From an uncultured Akkermansia sp. (GTDB lineage: Bacteria; Verrucomicrobiota; Verrucomicrobiia; Verrucomicrobiales; Akkermansiaceae): a stretch of 40,446 bases of DNA. The notes beneath the pieces are model-generated. The model had not been told where the DNA came from and searched no databases. It was given only the letters and a program-made list of their open reading frames with translations. This document shows, piece after piece, positions 8,498 to 17,143 of the stretch. Every line of letters begins with the position of its first letter. Position 1 is the first letter of the stretch. The DNA lies in contig CAJGCV010000004.1 of the NCBI GenBank assembly GCA_904501915.1, forward strand, positions 1 to 40,446, written 5' to 3'. A program made the position numbers and the translations under genes.

Positions 8498-9181
8498 ATG
8501 AGCACCTATTCACCAGAATATCTGAACGTTCTCAATGCGTATCCTGAGAACTTCGCCCGATTCATCACCCGCATACCCGGCATTGCCACCACAACGGACC
8601 GCAACGCAGTCATCGCAGCTCTTACTCCTGCACACGAGGCGGTTCTGACAGAAGGCGGTATTGAGCCCAAAATGCTTCGCCGCGCCCAGCAGGTACACGG
8701 CAACAAGGTAGCGCTTGTGGGTGATATTGGCTGCTCTTATCCGGTAGAAGGGGTGGATGCCCTGTTCTGCGGCGGCAAGGCAGATTGCTGCCTGGGTATC
8801 TACGTAGCAGACTGCGCCGCAGTATGGATTTACGACACCGTGGGCCAGAGCCGGGCCCTCATACACTCTGGCAAAGCAGGAACCCAGCAGAACATCGTCG
8901 GCGAAACGCTCAAATCCATGTACAAGGTACTGGGCGTACAGGCGGCAGACTGCATTGCGGTCATTTCCCCCTGCATCCGCCCGCCTCATTATGAGGTTGA
9001 CATTGTCACCATGATTAAGCAGGAGCTGGAGGAAGCAGGCATTGCCCCCCAGAACATCCACGACTGCGGTCTGGACACCGCAGCAGACCTGGAAACGTTC
9101 TATTCCTACCGCGTCGAGAAAGGCAACACGGGCCGCATGCTGGCTCTGTTCGGCCGCAATCCGCAGGCCCCGGAAGAATAA
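8498..9181 (+). CDS. pgeF: PgeF/YfiH/LACC1-family purine nucleosidase-like (laccase-domain) protein
   Basis: 227 residues covering the whole Cu-oxidase_4 domain. Metal-ligand motifs are in order: QVHG (His67), VADC (Cys106) and HSGKAG (His123), then 'FYSYRVEKGNTGRMLALFG' near the end. The usual third motif is HAGWRG, so Trp and Arg are replaced here by Lys and Ala. Members are cytoplasmic zinc enzymes acting on purine nucleosides, and in E. coli PgeF also protects peptidoglycan from misincorporation of Ser. It lies between marR and the cyclo-ligase gene; the cyclo-ligase ATG directly follows its TAA. The family call is safe, but activity with the altered motif is uncertain. Confidence 0.88.
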   Translation: MSTYSPEYLNVLNAYPENFARFITRIPGIATTTDRNAVIAALTPAHEAVLTEGGIEPKMLRRAQQVHGNKVALVGDIGCSYPVEGVDALFCGGKADCCLGIYVADCAAVWIYDTVGQSRALIHSGKAGTQQNIVGETLKSMYKVLGVQAADCIAVISPCIRPPHYEVDIVTMIKQELEEAGIAPQNIHDCGLDTAADLETFYSYRVEKGNTGRMLALFGRNPQAPEE

Positions 9182-9727
9182 ATGCTTACCCAGAAGCAGC
9201 AACTGCGCCGGGAGGTATTGCAACGGCTCAAAGCCGCTGCCATTGCCGACCCGGCGCAATTACGTTCAGACCGGTTGAGAGCAGAACTGGAGCCACTTTT
9301 AGGCAACAGCGCAAAGTGCGTGGCCATATATGCCCCACTGCCACACGAGGTAAACCTGCTACCCCTGCTGCAGGACTTCCCGCAGCATCGGTATGTATTT
9401 CCGCTCTGTCTGCCAGGGAACCAGCTTGAATTCCGCGAGGTAAAAGAACCGGCTCGGGATATGCGCCCCGGTGCCATGAATATACCAGAACCAGCCCCCC
9501 ACACGCCCGCTGTGGGGGCGCACGAGATAGACCTTCTGATAGTACCTGGTGTCGCCTTCACCCGCGCGGGCCAGAGGCTCGGTTACGGCGGCGGGTATTA
9601 CGACCGCTTCATTCCCCGGTGTACCAACGCGCGCATTCTTGCTCTGGCGTTCGAATCACAACTGGTGGATACCCTGCCCACCGAAGCGCATGATTTGCGC
9701 ATTCCCGAGCTCATCCTCGCACGGTGA
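9182..9727 (+). CDS. 5-formyltetrahydrofolate cyclo-ligase
   Basis: 181 residues, normal length. It converts 5-formyl-THF with ATP to 5,10-methenyl-THF in the cytoplasm, returning the storage folate to one-carbon metabolism. The N-terminal 'KQQLRREVLQRLKA' gives the basic ATP-binding segment, and the signature 'PGVAFTRAGQRLGYGGGYYD' is complete. The ATG abuts the pgeF stop codon with no gap, indicating translational coupling. No terminator is visible before the miaB promoter at 9740. Confidence 0.92.
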   Translation: MLTQKQQLRREVLQRLKAAAIADPAQLRSDRLRAELEPLLGNSAKCVAIYAPLPHEVNLLPLLQDFPQHRYVFPLCLPGNQLEFREVKEPARDMRPGAMNIPEPAPHTPAVGAHEIDLLIVPGVAFTRAGQRLGYGGGYYDRFIPRCTNARILALAFESQLVDTLPTEAHDLRIPELILAR

Positions 9728-9739
9728 CTCGAATTGGGC

Positions 9740-9768
9740 TTTTCATAAGCCACACCATGTGATAGCAT
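9740..9768 (+). promoter_or_regulatory. Promoter of miaB
   Basis: TTTTCA (9740-9745), 17-base spacer, TAGCAT (9763-9768), then 6 bases to the ATG at 9775. The -35 is weak (4 of 6). The placement matches the other near-leaderless promoters of this window. Confidence 0.45.
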
Positions 9769-9774
9769 ACGCGT

Positions 9775-11133
9775 ATGCCAAGCGTGTTGATTAAGACTTA
9801 TGGATGCCAGATGAACGAGCGCGACTCCGAACAGGTTGCAAGCATGTTCCTGGCAGGCGGCTATGAGCTGACCAAGGATGAGGTCCAGGCCGATGTCATC
9901 CTCATCAACACCTGCTCGGTGCGCGAAAAGGCAGAGCTGAAAGCCCTGGGCAAAATGGGGCTGCTCTGCGCCCGCCCCACCGCCAAACCCTGGGTGGTAT
10001 ATGGTTTCATGGGCTGCATGTGCCAGAGCCGCGCCGCCTCCCTCTTCCGTGATGTGCCTCGTCTGGATATCGTCACCGGCACCCAGCAGTACCACAATGT
10101 ATACAAACTCTGCAACCGCCTGCTCCGCAGCCGCCTGGGGCAGTCCACATTTGAACCCATCCGCCGTGGCGCGCACATCTGCGCCACGCAGCAGGAAGAA
10201 GGCTTCCAGAACGCCATTCGCGACCACCTGCCCCCGGCAGGCAACTGCACCGCCTTTGTCTCCATCATGCAGGGGTGTGAGATGCGCTGTTCGTACTGCA
10301 TCGTGCCAAGCACCCGCGGCTCGGAATGCAGCCGACCGGCTGCCGACATTCTGCAGGAAGTCCGCGAACTGGTAGACCGCGGGATAAAGGAAGTCACGCT
10401 GCTGGGGCAGATTGTGAACCGCTACGGAAAGGATGAACCTGTCATCAACGGTCGCGGTGCCTTTGTGCGCCTGCTCGAACAACTCAACGACATGGATGGG
10501 CTGGAGCGCATCCGCTTCACCAGCCCGCATCCCATCGGCTTCCGCCAGGACCTGGTGAACGCCTACACCTATCTTCCCAAACTTTGCAGCCACATCCACT
10601 TCCCCATGCAGAGCGGCAGCGACCGCATTCTGCAGCTGATGCGCCGGCCTTACAAGAATGAGAAATACCTCAAGCTCTGCGAAGCCATGCGCGAGGCGCG
10701 TCCGGATCTTGCCATCACCACAGACATCATCGTAGGCTTCCCCGGAGAAACACACGAAGATTACCTCGAAACCAAGGCAGCGGTCGAGCGCATCCAGTTC
10801 GACAATGCCTTCGTCTTCCAGTATTCCCCGCGCCGCGATACCGTGGCTGCCGCCATGGACAACCAGATTTGCCTGCGCGTCAAGGAGGAACGCAACCACG
10901 ACCTGCTCGAAACCGTCAACCGTATAGCCGTGGCGCGCAACCAGGCGCTCGTCGGCACGCAGCAAAGCATCCTCGTGGAAGGTCCCAGCAAGAACAACCC
11001 TGACCGTCTGCAGGGACGCACCTCCCAGAACAAACCGGTCATTATTCCCGGAGGCACAGCTGAGGTGGGCACGCTCGTGCCGGTACGCATAGCCGAATGT
11101 ACTGGTTTTACCCTGTACGGAGACGTTGTATGA
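9775..11133 (+). CDS. miaB: tRNA-2-methylthio-N6-dimethylallyladenosine synthase MiaB
   Basis: 452 residues. A radical-SAM methylthiotransferase that adds the ms2 group to i6A37 of tRNAs reading UNN codons. The UPF0004 domain carries Cys11, Cys47 and Cys81, which hold the auxiliary 4Fe-4S cluster. The radical-SAM CxxxCxxC motif is Cys168, Cys172 and Cys175 ('CEMRCSYC'). A C-terminal TRAM domain (about 385-452) binds tRNA. The N-terminal 'KTYGCQMNERDSE' is characteristic of MiaB rather than MtaB or RimO. The ATG of the next gene overlaps the stop (ATGA). Confidence 0.95.
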   Translation: MPSVLIKTYGCQMNERDSEQVASMFLAGGYELTKDEVQADVILINTCSVREKAELKALGKMGLLCARPTAKPWVVYGFMGCMCQSRAASLFRDVPRLDIVTGTQQYHNVYKLCNRLLRSRLGQSTFEPIRRGAHICATQQEEGFQNAIRDHLPPAGNCTAFVSIMQGCEMRCSYCIVPSTRGSECSRPAADILQEVRELVDRGIKEVTLLGQIVNRYGKDEPVINGRGAFVRLLEQLNDMDGLERIRFTSPHPIGFRQDLVNAYTYLPKLCSHIHFPMQSGSDRILQLMRRPYKNEKYLKLCEAMREARPDLAITTDIIVGFPGETHEDYLETKAAVERIQFDNAFVFQYSPRRDTVAAAMDNQICLRVKEERNHDLLETVNRIAVARNQALVGTQQSILVEGPSKNNPDRLQGRTSQNKPVIIPGGTAEVGTLVPVRIAECTGFTLYGDVV

Positions 11134-12059
11134 AGCGATTAGCCGCTGCATTCCTGCTGCTGACAGCACCCCTGCCGGGTGCCGATTACCCGTGGACTAA
11201 CCAGGCACCGGCAGAAATCAACGCAGCGTCGCTCCATCCCGATACCGTACTGGATGAAATCCCCTGCGACTGGCGCCCTGCCCTCACCCCCGTCGTCGAA
11301 CAGCTGGTCAAGGACTGTACCTCGGCACGCGAAGCAGTGCTGAAGGTGTCCAGCGGGCTCAACAAGGTAACCGGTGTCTACTACACCCCCAAGCGCCGTA
11401 AGCACAATATGAATGTGCTGGAAGCTCTGGAGGAAAAGAAGGTATCCTGCACCGGACAGAGCATTCTGCTGGTGTGTGCCCTGCGCAGCGTGGGGATTCC
11501 TGCACGGGCGGTGGGGCTGCTCACCTGGAATCACATACGCGGCAATCATACCTGGGTGGAAGCCTGGGTGGACGGTTCATGGCACATGATTGAATATAAC
11601 GAGCGTGACTTCAACACCGCATGGGTCATGGAATACATTGGCATGCTCAATGAACAGCATCCCTTGCAGCGAATCAAGGCTGCAACCCCGGCTGGCGATA
11701 CCACCTGGTTTCCGGCCATGCCAAAGCTGCCTGTTATCCAGGCAGAAGATGTCACCGCCCGTTACCGGAAATTAGCCCTGAACTGGTACCAGAAAAACGG
11801 GCTGGATGAACGATACCAGCGCCTGATGATTGATTTGCATCCGCGCCGCACCGCCGAAACCATCGTGGAGCTGGTCAATGACAAGGGAATCGCTGTCACC
11901 GCAGCCAAACTCCCCAGCCTGTCAGACGACATGCGCTACATGGCAAGGCTCACCCTGCCACGCGAGGGCAATTACTTCCTGCGCATCAAGGGCACCCAGG
12001 CGCTGATTCCCATCAGTCCCACAGAATCAGCCGTGCAGCTCCTGAAGCTGGTGCATTAA
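11130..12059 (+). CDS. Secreted transglutaminase-like domain protein
   Basis: 309 residues from the ATG at 11130, which overlaps the miaB stop by four bases. A signal peptide (MKRLAAAFLLLTAPLPGA) is followed by a transglutaminase-core fold: Cys107 in 'KKVSCTGQSILLVCALRSVG', His140 in 'GNHTWVEAW' and an acidic residue in 'WHMIEYNE', where Glu155 takes the place of the usual Asp. Bacterial relatives are thiol proteases or peptidoglycan/protein-modifying enzymes outside the cytoplasm. The ~100 residues after the core have no recognised domain. Its tight link to miaB is probably transcriptional convenience. It converges with rnc; the two stop codons overlap. Confidence 0.8.
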   Translation: MKRLAAAFLLLTAPLPGADYPWTNQAPAEINAASLHPDTVLDEIPCDWRPALTPVVEQLVKDCTSAREAVLKVSSGLNKVTGVYYTPKRRKHNMNVLEALEEKKVSCTGQSILLVCALRSVGIPARAVGLLTWNHIRGNHTWVEAWVDGSWHMIEYNERDFNTAWVMEYIGMLNEQHPLQRIKAATPAGDTTWFPAMPKLPVIQAEDVTARYRKLALNWYQKNGLDERYQRLMIDLHPRRTAETIVELVNDKGIAVTAAKLPSLSDDMRYMARLTLPREGNYFLRIKGTQALIPISPTESAVQLLKLVH

Positions 12060-12739
12060 GTCTCGAATAATTTGAGCTCCAGAGCCTGAGCCGCGGCGGC
12101 CACTTCTGCCTTATGCTTGCTCTGTCCCTCGGCGCAACCAATCTCGCGCTCACCCCACATCACCCGGGCGCGGAACGGCCCGGCAGGCTTGGCGGCGTCC
12201 ACCAGTTCGGTAATATACTTAGGTCCCACGTTGTTGATTGCCTGGAGCTTCTCCAGCAACTCGCCCTTGTAATTCACCGATATGAGCGTGTGTGCCTTAT
12301 CCAGGCTCTCCTCCATGATGCGGTAAGTCACTTTGCGCGCCGCGTTGTAGTTGGAATCCATCATCACCGCACCAATCACACTTTCAAAGGTATTTGCCAG
12401 AATCGACACCGCCTTGCGTCCTCCATTTGCCTCCAGCTGGGGGCTGAGGGTCAACTGCTCACCCCAACCGAGCTTATCTGCCAGACCGGACAAGTGTGCA
12501 CGGCTCACAATGGCAGAGCGCATCTTCGTAAGCTCCCCTTCATCTGCCTTCGGATAGCGGGCAAACAGCTCACGGCTCACCACAAGCTCCAGCACAGCAT
12601 CGCCCAGGAACTCCAGACGCTCATAATTGAGGTTGGTGCTGCGCTTCTGATCGCTGCTGGGATGCGTCAGCGCCTGTTTCAACCAAATTTCATCTGTGAA
12701 GGTGTAATCCAGGCTCTTTTCTACCGCGGCTCTGTCCAT
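12056..12739 (-). CDS. rnc: Ribonuclease III
   Basis: 227 residues from the ATG at 12739 (MDRAAVEKSL). It cleaves double-stranded RNA (rRNA precursors, antisense duplexes) as a cytoplasmic homodimer. The signature ERLEFLGDAVL is at residues 40-50, with the second acidic cluster in the remaining helical domain, and a C-terminal double-stranded-RNA-binding domain begins at about residue 155 ('ELLEKLQAINNVGPKY'). An upstream in-frame ATG at 12760 would place the first codons inside the -10 hexamer, so 12739 is preferred. The stop codon overlaps that of the convergent transglutaminase-like gene, leaving no room for a terminator between them. Confidence 0.95.
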   Translation of the reverse strand: MDRAAVEKSLDYTFTDEIWLKQALTHPSSDQKRSTNLNYERLEFLGDAVLELVVSRELFARYPKADEGELTKMRSAIVSRAHLSGLADKLGWGEQLTLSPQLEANGGRKAVSILANTFESVIGAVMMDSNYNAARKVTYRIMEESLDKAHTLISVNYKGELLEKLQAINNVGPKYITELVDAAKPAGPFRARVMWGEREIGCAEGQSKHKAEVAAAAQALELKLFET

Positions 12740-12746
12740 GCGCCGC

Positions 12747-12775
12747 ATTCTAGCACACATTACTCCGCTTGGCTA
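12747..12775 (-). promoter_or_regulatory. Promoter of rnc
   Basis: On the minus strand: TAGCCA (12775-12770), 17-base spacer, TAGAAT (12752-12747), then 7 bases to the ATG at 12739. The mRNA would be essentially leaderless. The -35 matches 4 of 6. Confidence 0.5.
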
Positions 12776-12959
12776 GCGAAAATCCCCAGACCCTCTCTGT
12801 CATCACGGAGTTCCCACAAACTCGAATCGGTCTTTCTTTGTCTCCAGGTATGCTTTTACTTGTGCACTTGTATGAACTGATAAATTGTGAATAATATAGA
12901 ATATTGCTCGAAAAATCTTATTCCGAGAACCTATATAGGAAACATGCTTAGGTAATTCC

Positions 12960-13445
12960 TCACGCTGCATTAAATGCTTTCTCTAGAAATTTCATGATAT
13001 CATTTCGCTCATCTTTTTTTATCTTTCTCTCAATCTTCATTTTTCTTTCATCCGAGTATATAAAAGAATTTGAGTCACCCCAGAGAACCAATAATCCTGC
13101 TATTACCGAATCGAGCCATGACACCCCCATCATTCCCAATCGATCATCCATATCCCATGCGACGAGTTTACTGAAAACTTGAATTTCTTGCGTATCAATG
13201 TTACCTATCAGCAAATGGTTTCTTGTTAACACCCCAAGTGGAATTATATCGTAAGAGCTCGCGACTACAATGTATCTTGGCTTATTTTCTAAATATAAAT
13301 AACCACATCTTTCATTCTCCTTTGCAATATTCTCTATCGAACCTCCACAGAAATTGTGAATTCTTATTTCCTGTACAGATGAATAAATCACATTAAAAAA
13401 GAACAACACGACGATGAGTGTATTAAAATGTATTTTCCAACGCAT
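12960..13445 (-). CDS. AT-rich orphan protein with N-terminal membrane anchor
   Basis: 161 residues, not recognised. The N-terminus (basic, then 'LIVVLFFFNVIYSS') is an uncleaved anchor or signal peptide. A middle segment 'VSWLDSVIAGLLVLWGDSN' may be a second hydrophobic stretch, and the C-terminus is very basic ('KMKIERKIKKDER'). Base composition is far from the neighbours: hand counts of sample lines give about 32-38% GC against roughly 55-60% around it, which suggests horizontal acquisition. The promoter is unclear. A 9-base inverted repeat (13464-13503) lies upstream. It is transcribed toward rnc, with about 200 bases of featureless sequence between. Confidence 0.55.
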   Translation of the reverse strand: MRWKIHFNTLIVVLFFFNVIYSSVQEIRIHNFCGGSIENIAKENERCGYLYLENKPRYIVVASSYDIIPLGVLTRNHLLIGNIDTQEIQVFSKLVAWDMDDRLGMMGVSWLDSVIAGLLVLWGDSNSFIYSDERKMKIERKIKKDERNDIMKFLEKAFNAA

Positions 13446-13463
13446 AATGTATGATTTGATACA

Positions 13464-13503
13464 CCTTCTCTGAAGCCTCGTGTATACTCAGCTCCAGAGA
13501 AGG
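13464..13503. repeat. Inverted repeat upstream of the AT-rich gene
   Basis: CCTTCTCTG (13464-13472) and CAGAGAAGG (13495-13503), perfect 9-base arms around a 22-base loop. There is no T run on either side, so it is not a normal terminator. It may be an operator or a leader hairpin of the gene at 12960-13445. From 13504 to 13756 I see nothing beyond AT-rich sequence and a run of eight C near 13656. Confidence 0.45.
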
Positions 13504-13756
13504 AATGAGTTTCGTTAATATCCAGGAAGATTTAAATTGGGAAATAACGCATTTACTCTTCTATCATATAGCTTTACTTTGCAACCAGTTGCACTCTCTA
13601 TATTGCGTTTAAGGTATAAACTGGCGCCCTTCTTTCGACACTTAGAAAGCTAATTCCCCCCCCTTCTTCTCGTGTTCATCAGGCGTATGTGCGTGTTATA
13701 TCACTCTGTATCCTCGGATGTCAATCCATTTTCGGCGCGATTTTTTGAGTTGCGTT

Positions 13757-13920
13757 TTGCCTGAGAAATTCTTGTTATCTACACTTTACGAAATGTGTAA
13801 AACATGTGGCCGACGGTACACTATACCAACCTGGTAATCAGCCAGCGGTTGGGGGGATACCGCCTGATAATCCGTGTAAAGCTTGATGGGGCGGAGCCTG
13901 CACACCCCAGCATCACTCTC
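13757..13920 (+). ncRNA. Candidate structured RNA with its own promoter, upstream of glnS
   Basis: TTGCCT (13757-13762), 17-base spacer, TACACT (13780-13785) would start a transcript near 13792. The following bases can fold: TACAC (13817-13821) with GTGTA (13874-13878) enclosing ATCAG (13837-13841)/CTGAT (13864-13868) extended by CGGT/ACCG. A further hairpin TGATG-GGG / CCC-CATCA lies near 13884-13915. There is no T tract, so it may be a glnS leader or a free RNA. It does not match tmRNA, SRP, RNase P, 6S or a riboswitch class that I know. Confidence 0.3.
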
Positions 13921-13940
13921 TGTCATGAGCCGGATTTCTC

Positions 13941-13969
13941 TTGATTTTGCGGGATTTTAGCGGTAGAAT
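13941..13969 (+). promoter_or_regulatory. Promoter of glnS
   Basis: TTGATT (13941-13946), 17-base spacer, TAGAAT (13964-13969), 7 bases before the ATG at 13977. The hexamers and spacing are identical to those of the valS promoter. Confidence 0.7.
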
Positions 13970-13976
13970 CGCGCGC

Positions 13977-15653
<1,677 letters not shown>

Positions 15654-15658
15654 TTGCC

Positions 15659-17014
15659 ATGAAGCACATCGAATTCACCGCCACTAACGGCAGCTTCGAT
15701 ATCAACGATTTCATCAATCGTTGCGACGCCGCAACCATGGGTGAAGACCTCCCCCCTGCTCCGCAGCCGGAGCCGGAAGCCACCATTCCCTGCAGCGTGC
15801 CTGTAGCAGATGGTTGCGACCCCATCGTATACTCCCCACTGGAGGAGGTGCTGGAAGATTTGCGCATGGGCAGACTCATCCTCATGACGGATGACCCCCA
15901 CCGCGAAAATGAGGTGGATCTCGTCTGCGCCGGACAGTTTGCCACCCCGCAGAACATCAACTTCATTGCCACCCACGCCCGTGGCCTCATCTGCGTGCCC
16001 ATGGCGCCGGAACGCGTTGATGCCCTCGGTCTGCCCATGCAGACCCAGCACAACACGGAAAAACTGCACACAGCCTTTACGGTCAGCGTGGATGCCAAGG
16101 AAGGCATCACCACCGGCATCAGCGCGTTTGAGCGCTCCATCACCACCATGAAACTGGCAGACCCGCGCTGCACGCTGGAGGATTTTGTGCAACCCGGTCA
16201 TTGTTTCCCGCTTCGTGCGGTTGAGGGCGGCGTGATTCGCCGCGCCGGACACACAGAAGGCACGGTAGATATTCTGCGTATTGCCGGCATGGAACCCGTC
16301 GGCGTGTGCTGCGAAATCATGAAGGATGACGGCACTATGGCCCGCCTGGGTGAAATGGGCGAATTCCAGCGCAAATTCGGGCTGAAAGCCTGCTCCCTGG
16401 CTCAGATTATCGAGCACCGCCAGCACACGGAAAAACTGGTGGAACGAGAGGAAGTTGTCAAACTCCCCACCGATTTTGGAGAGTTCGACTGCTACTCCTA
16501 CCACTCCAAGGTAGATGGCAAGACCCACCTTGCCCTGGTGCATGGAGAAATTGACCCGGAAAAACCGGTTCTCTGCCGTGTGCACAGCGAATGTCTCACG
16601 GGCGATGTTTTCGGAAGCCGCCGCTGCGACTGCGGCAGCCAGCTGCACGCCGCCATGCGCCGGGTTGCACAGGAAGGCGGCATTATCCTCTACCTGCGCC
16701 AGGAGGGGCGCGGTATCGGACTTTCAGCCAAGCTGCATGCCTACAAGCTCCAGGAGCAAGGATATGACACAGTTGATGCCAACATCAAGCTCGGCTTTGC
16801 CCCCGACTTGCGCGACTACGGTGTAGGCGCACAGATTCTGCGTGACCTCGGCGTGCGCCACCTGCGCCTGCTCACCAATAACCCGCTCAAAATCCAGGGG
16901 CTCTCAGGTCACGGGCTCGATGTGGTGGAGCATGTGGCCATTTCCATACCAGCGCATGCGGATAACCAGCACTACCTGGACACCAAGCGAGACCGCATGG
17001 GGCACCTGATTTAA
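15659..17014 (+). CDS. ribBA: Bifunctional DHBP synthase / GTP cyclohydrolase II
   Basis: 451 residues from the ATG at 15659. It supplies both precursors of riboflavin: 3,4-dihydroxy-2-butanone 4-phosphate from ribulose 5-phosphate (RibB half) and the pyrimidine from GTP (RibA half). RibB motifs: 'MTDDPHRENEVDLV', 'ARGLICVPM', 'TTGISAFERSITT' and 'GHCFPLRA'. RibA motifs: 'VHSECLTGDVFGSRRCDCG' with the three zinc cysteines, 'LRQEGRGIGL' and 'LLTNNPLKI'. An extra N-terminal stretch of about 55 residues with a Pro/Glu-rich segment precedes RibB. The gene follows glnS by 5 bases and ends at the terminator at 17028. No FMN riboswitch is seen. Confidence 0.95.
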   Translation: MKHIEFTATNGSFDINDFINRCDAATMGEDLPPAPQPEPEATIPCSVPVADGCDPIVYSPLEEVLEDLRMGRLILMTDDPHRENEVDLVCAGQFATPQNINFIATHARGLICVPMAPERVDALGLPMQTQHNTEKLHTAFTVSVDAKEGITTGISAFERSITTMKLADPRCTLEDFVQPGHCFPLRAVEGGVIRRAGHTEGTVDILRIAGMEPVGVCCEIMKDDGTMARLGEMGEFQRKFGLKACSLAQIIEHRQHTEKLVEREEVVKLPTDFGEFDCYSYHSKVDGKTHLALVHGEIDPEKPVLCRVHSECLTGDVFGSRRCDCGSQLHAAMRRVAQEGGIILYLRQEGRGIGLSAKLHAYKLQEQGYDTVDANIKLGFAPDLRDYGVGAQILRDLGVRHLRLLTNNPLKIQGLSGHGLDVVEHVAISIPAHADNQHYLDTKRDRMGHLI

Positions 17015-17027
17015 CCCTGAATCCAAC

Positions 17028-17053
17028 AAGGCGCGGCATTCCGCGCCTTTTTT
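17028..17053 (+). terminator. Intrinsic terminator of glnS-ribBA
   Basis: AAGGCGCGG (17028-17036), loop CATT, CCGCGCCTT (17041-17049) continuing into a T run. Confidence 0.9.
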
Positions 17054-17091
17054 ACTGACGTCATTTTCCGATTTTATGGCACAGAAGAATG

Positions 17092-17120
17092 TTCCTAAAA
17101 TGGACAAAGTACGATACAAT
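17092..17120 (+). promoter_or_regulatory. Possible promoter of ftsH
   Basis: A good -10 TACAAT (17115-17120) with a weak -35 TTCCTA (17092-17097) at 17-base spacing. It would leave a leader of about 17 bases before the ATG at 17144. Confidence 0.4.
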
Positions 17121-17143
17121 GCGGAAAAGCAGAGCAAGACCAT

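Noticed and set aside
9598..11169. Minus-strand frame opposite miaB
   Set aside because: miaB is complete with all cluster cysteines; the opposite frame has no family features.
13656..13663. Run of eight C as a phase-variation tract
   Set aside because: It lies outside any gene and not between promoter elements that I can identify.
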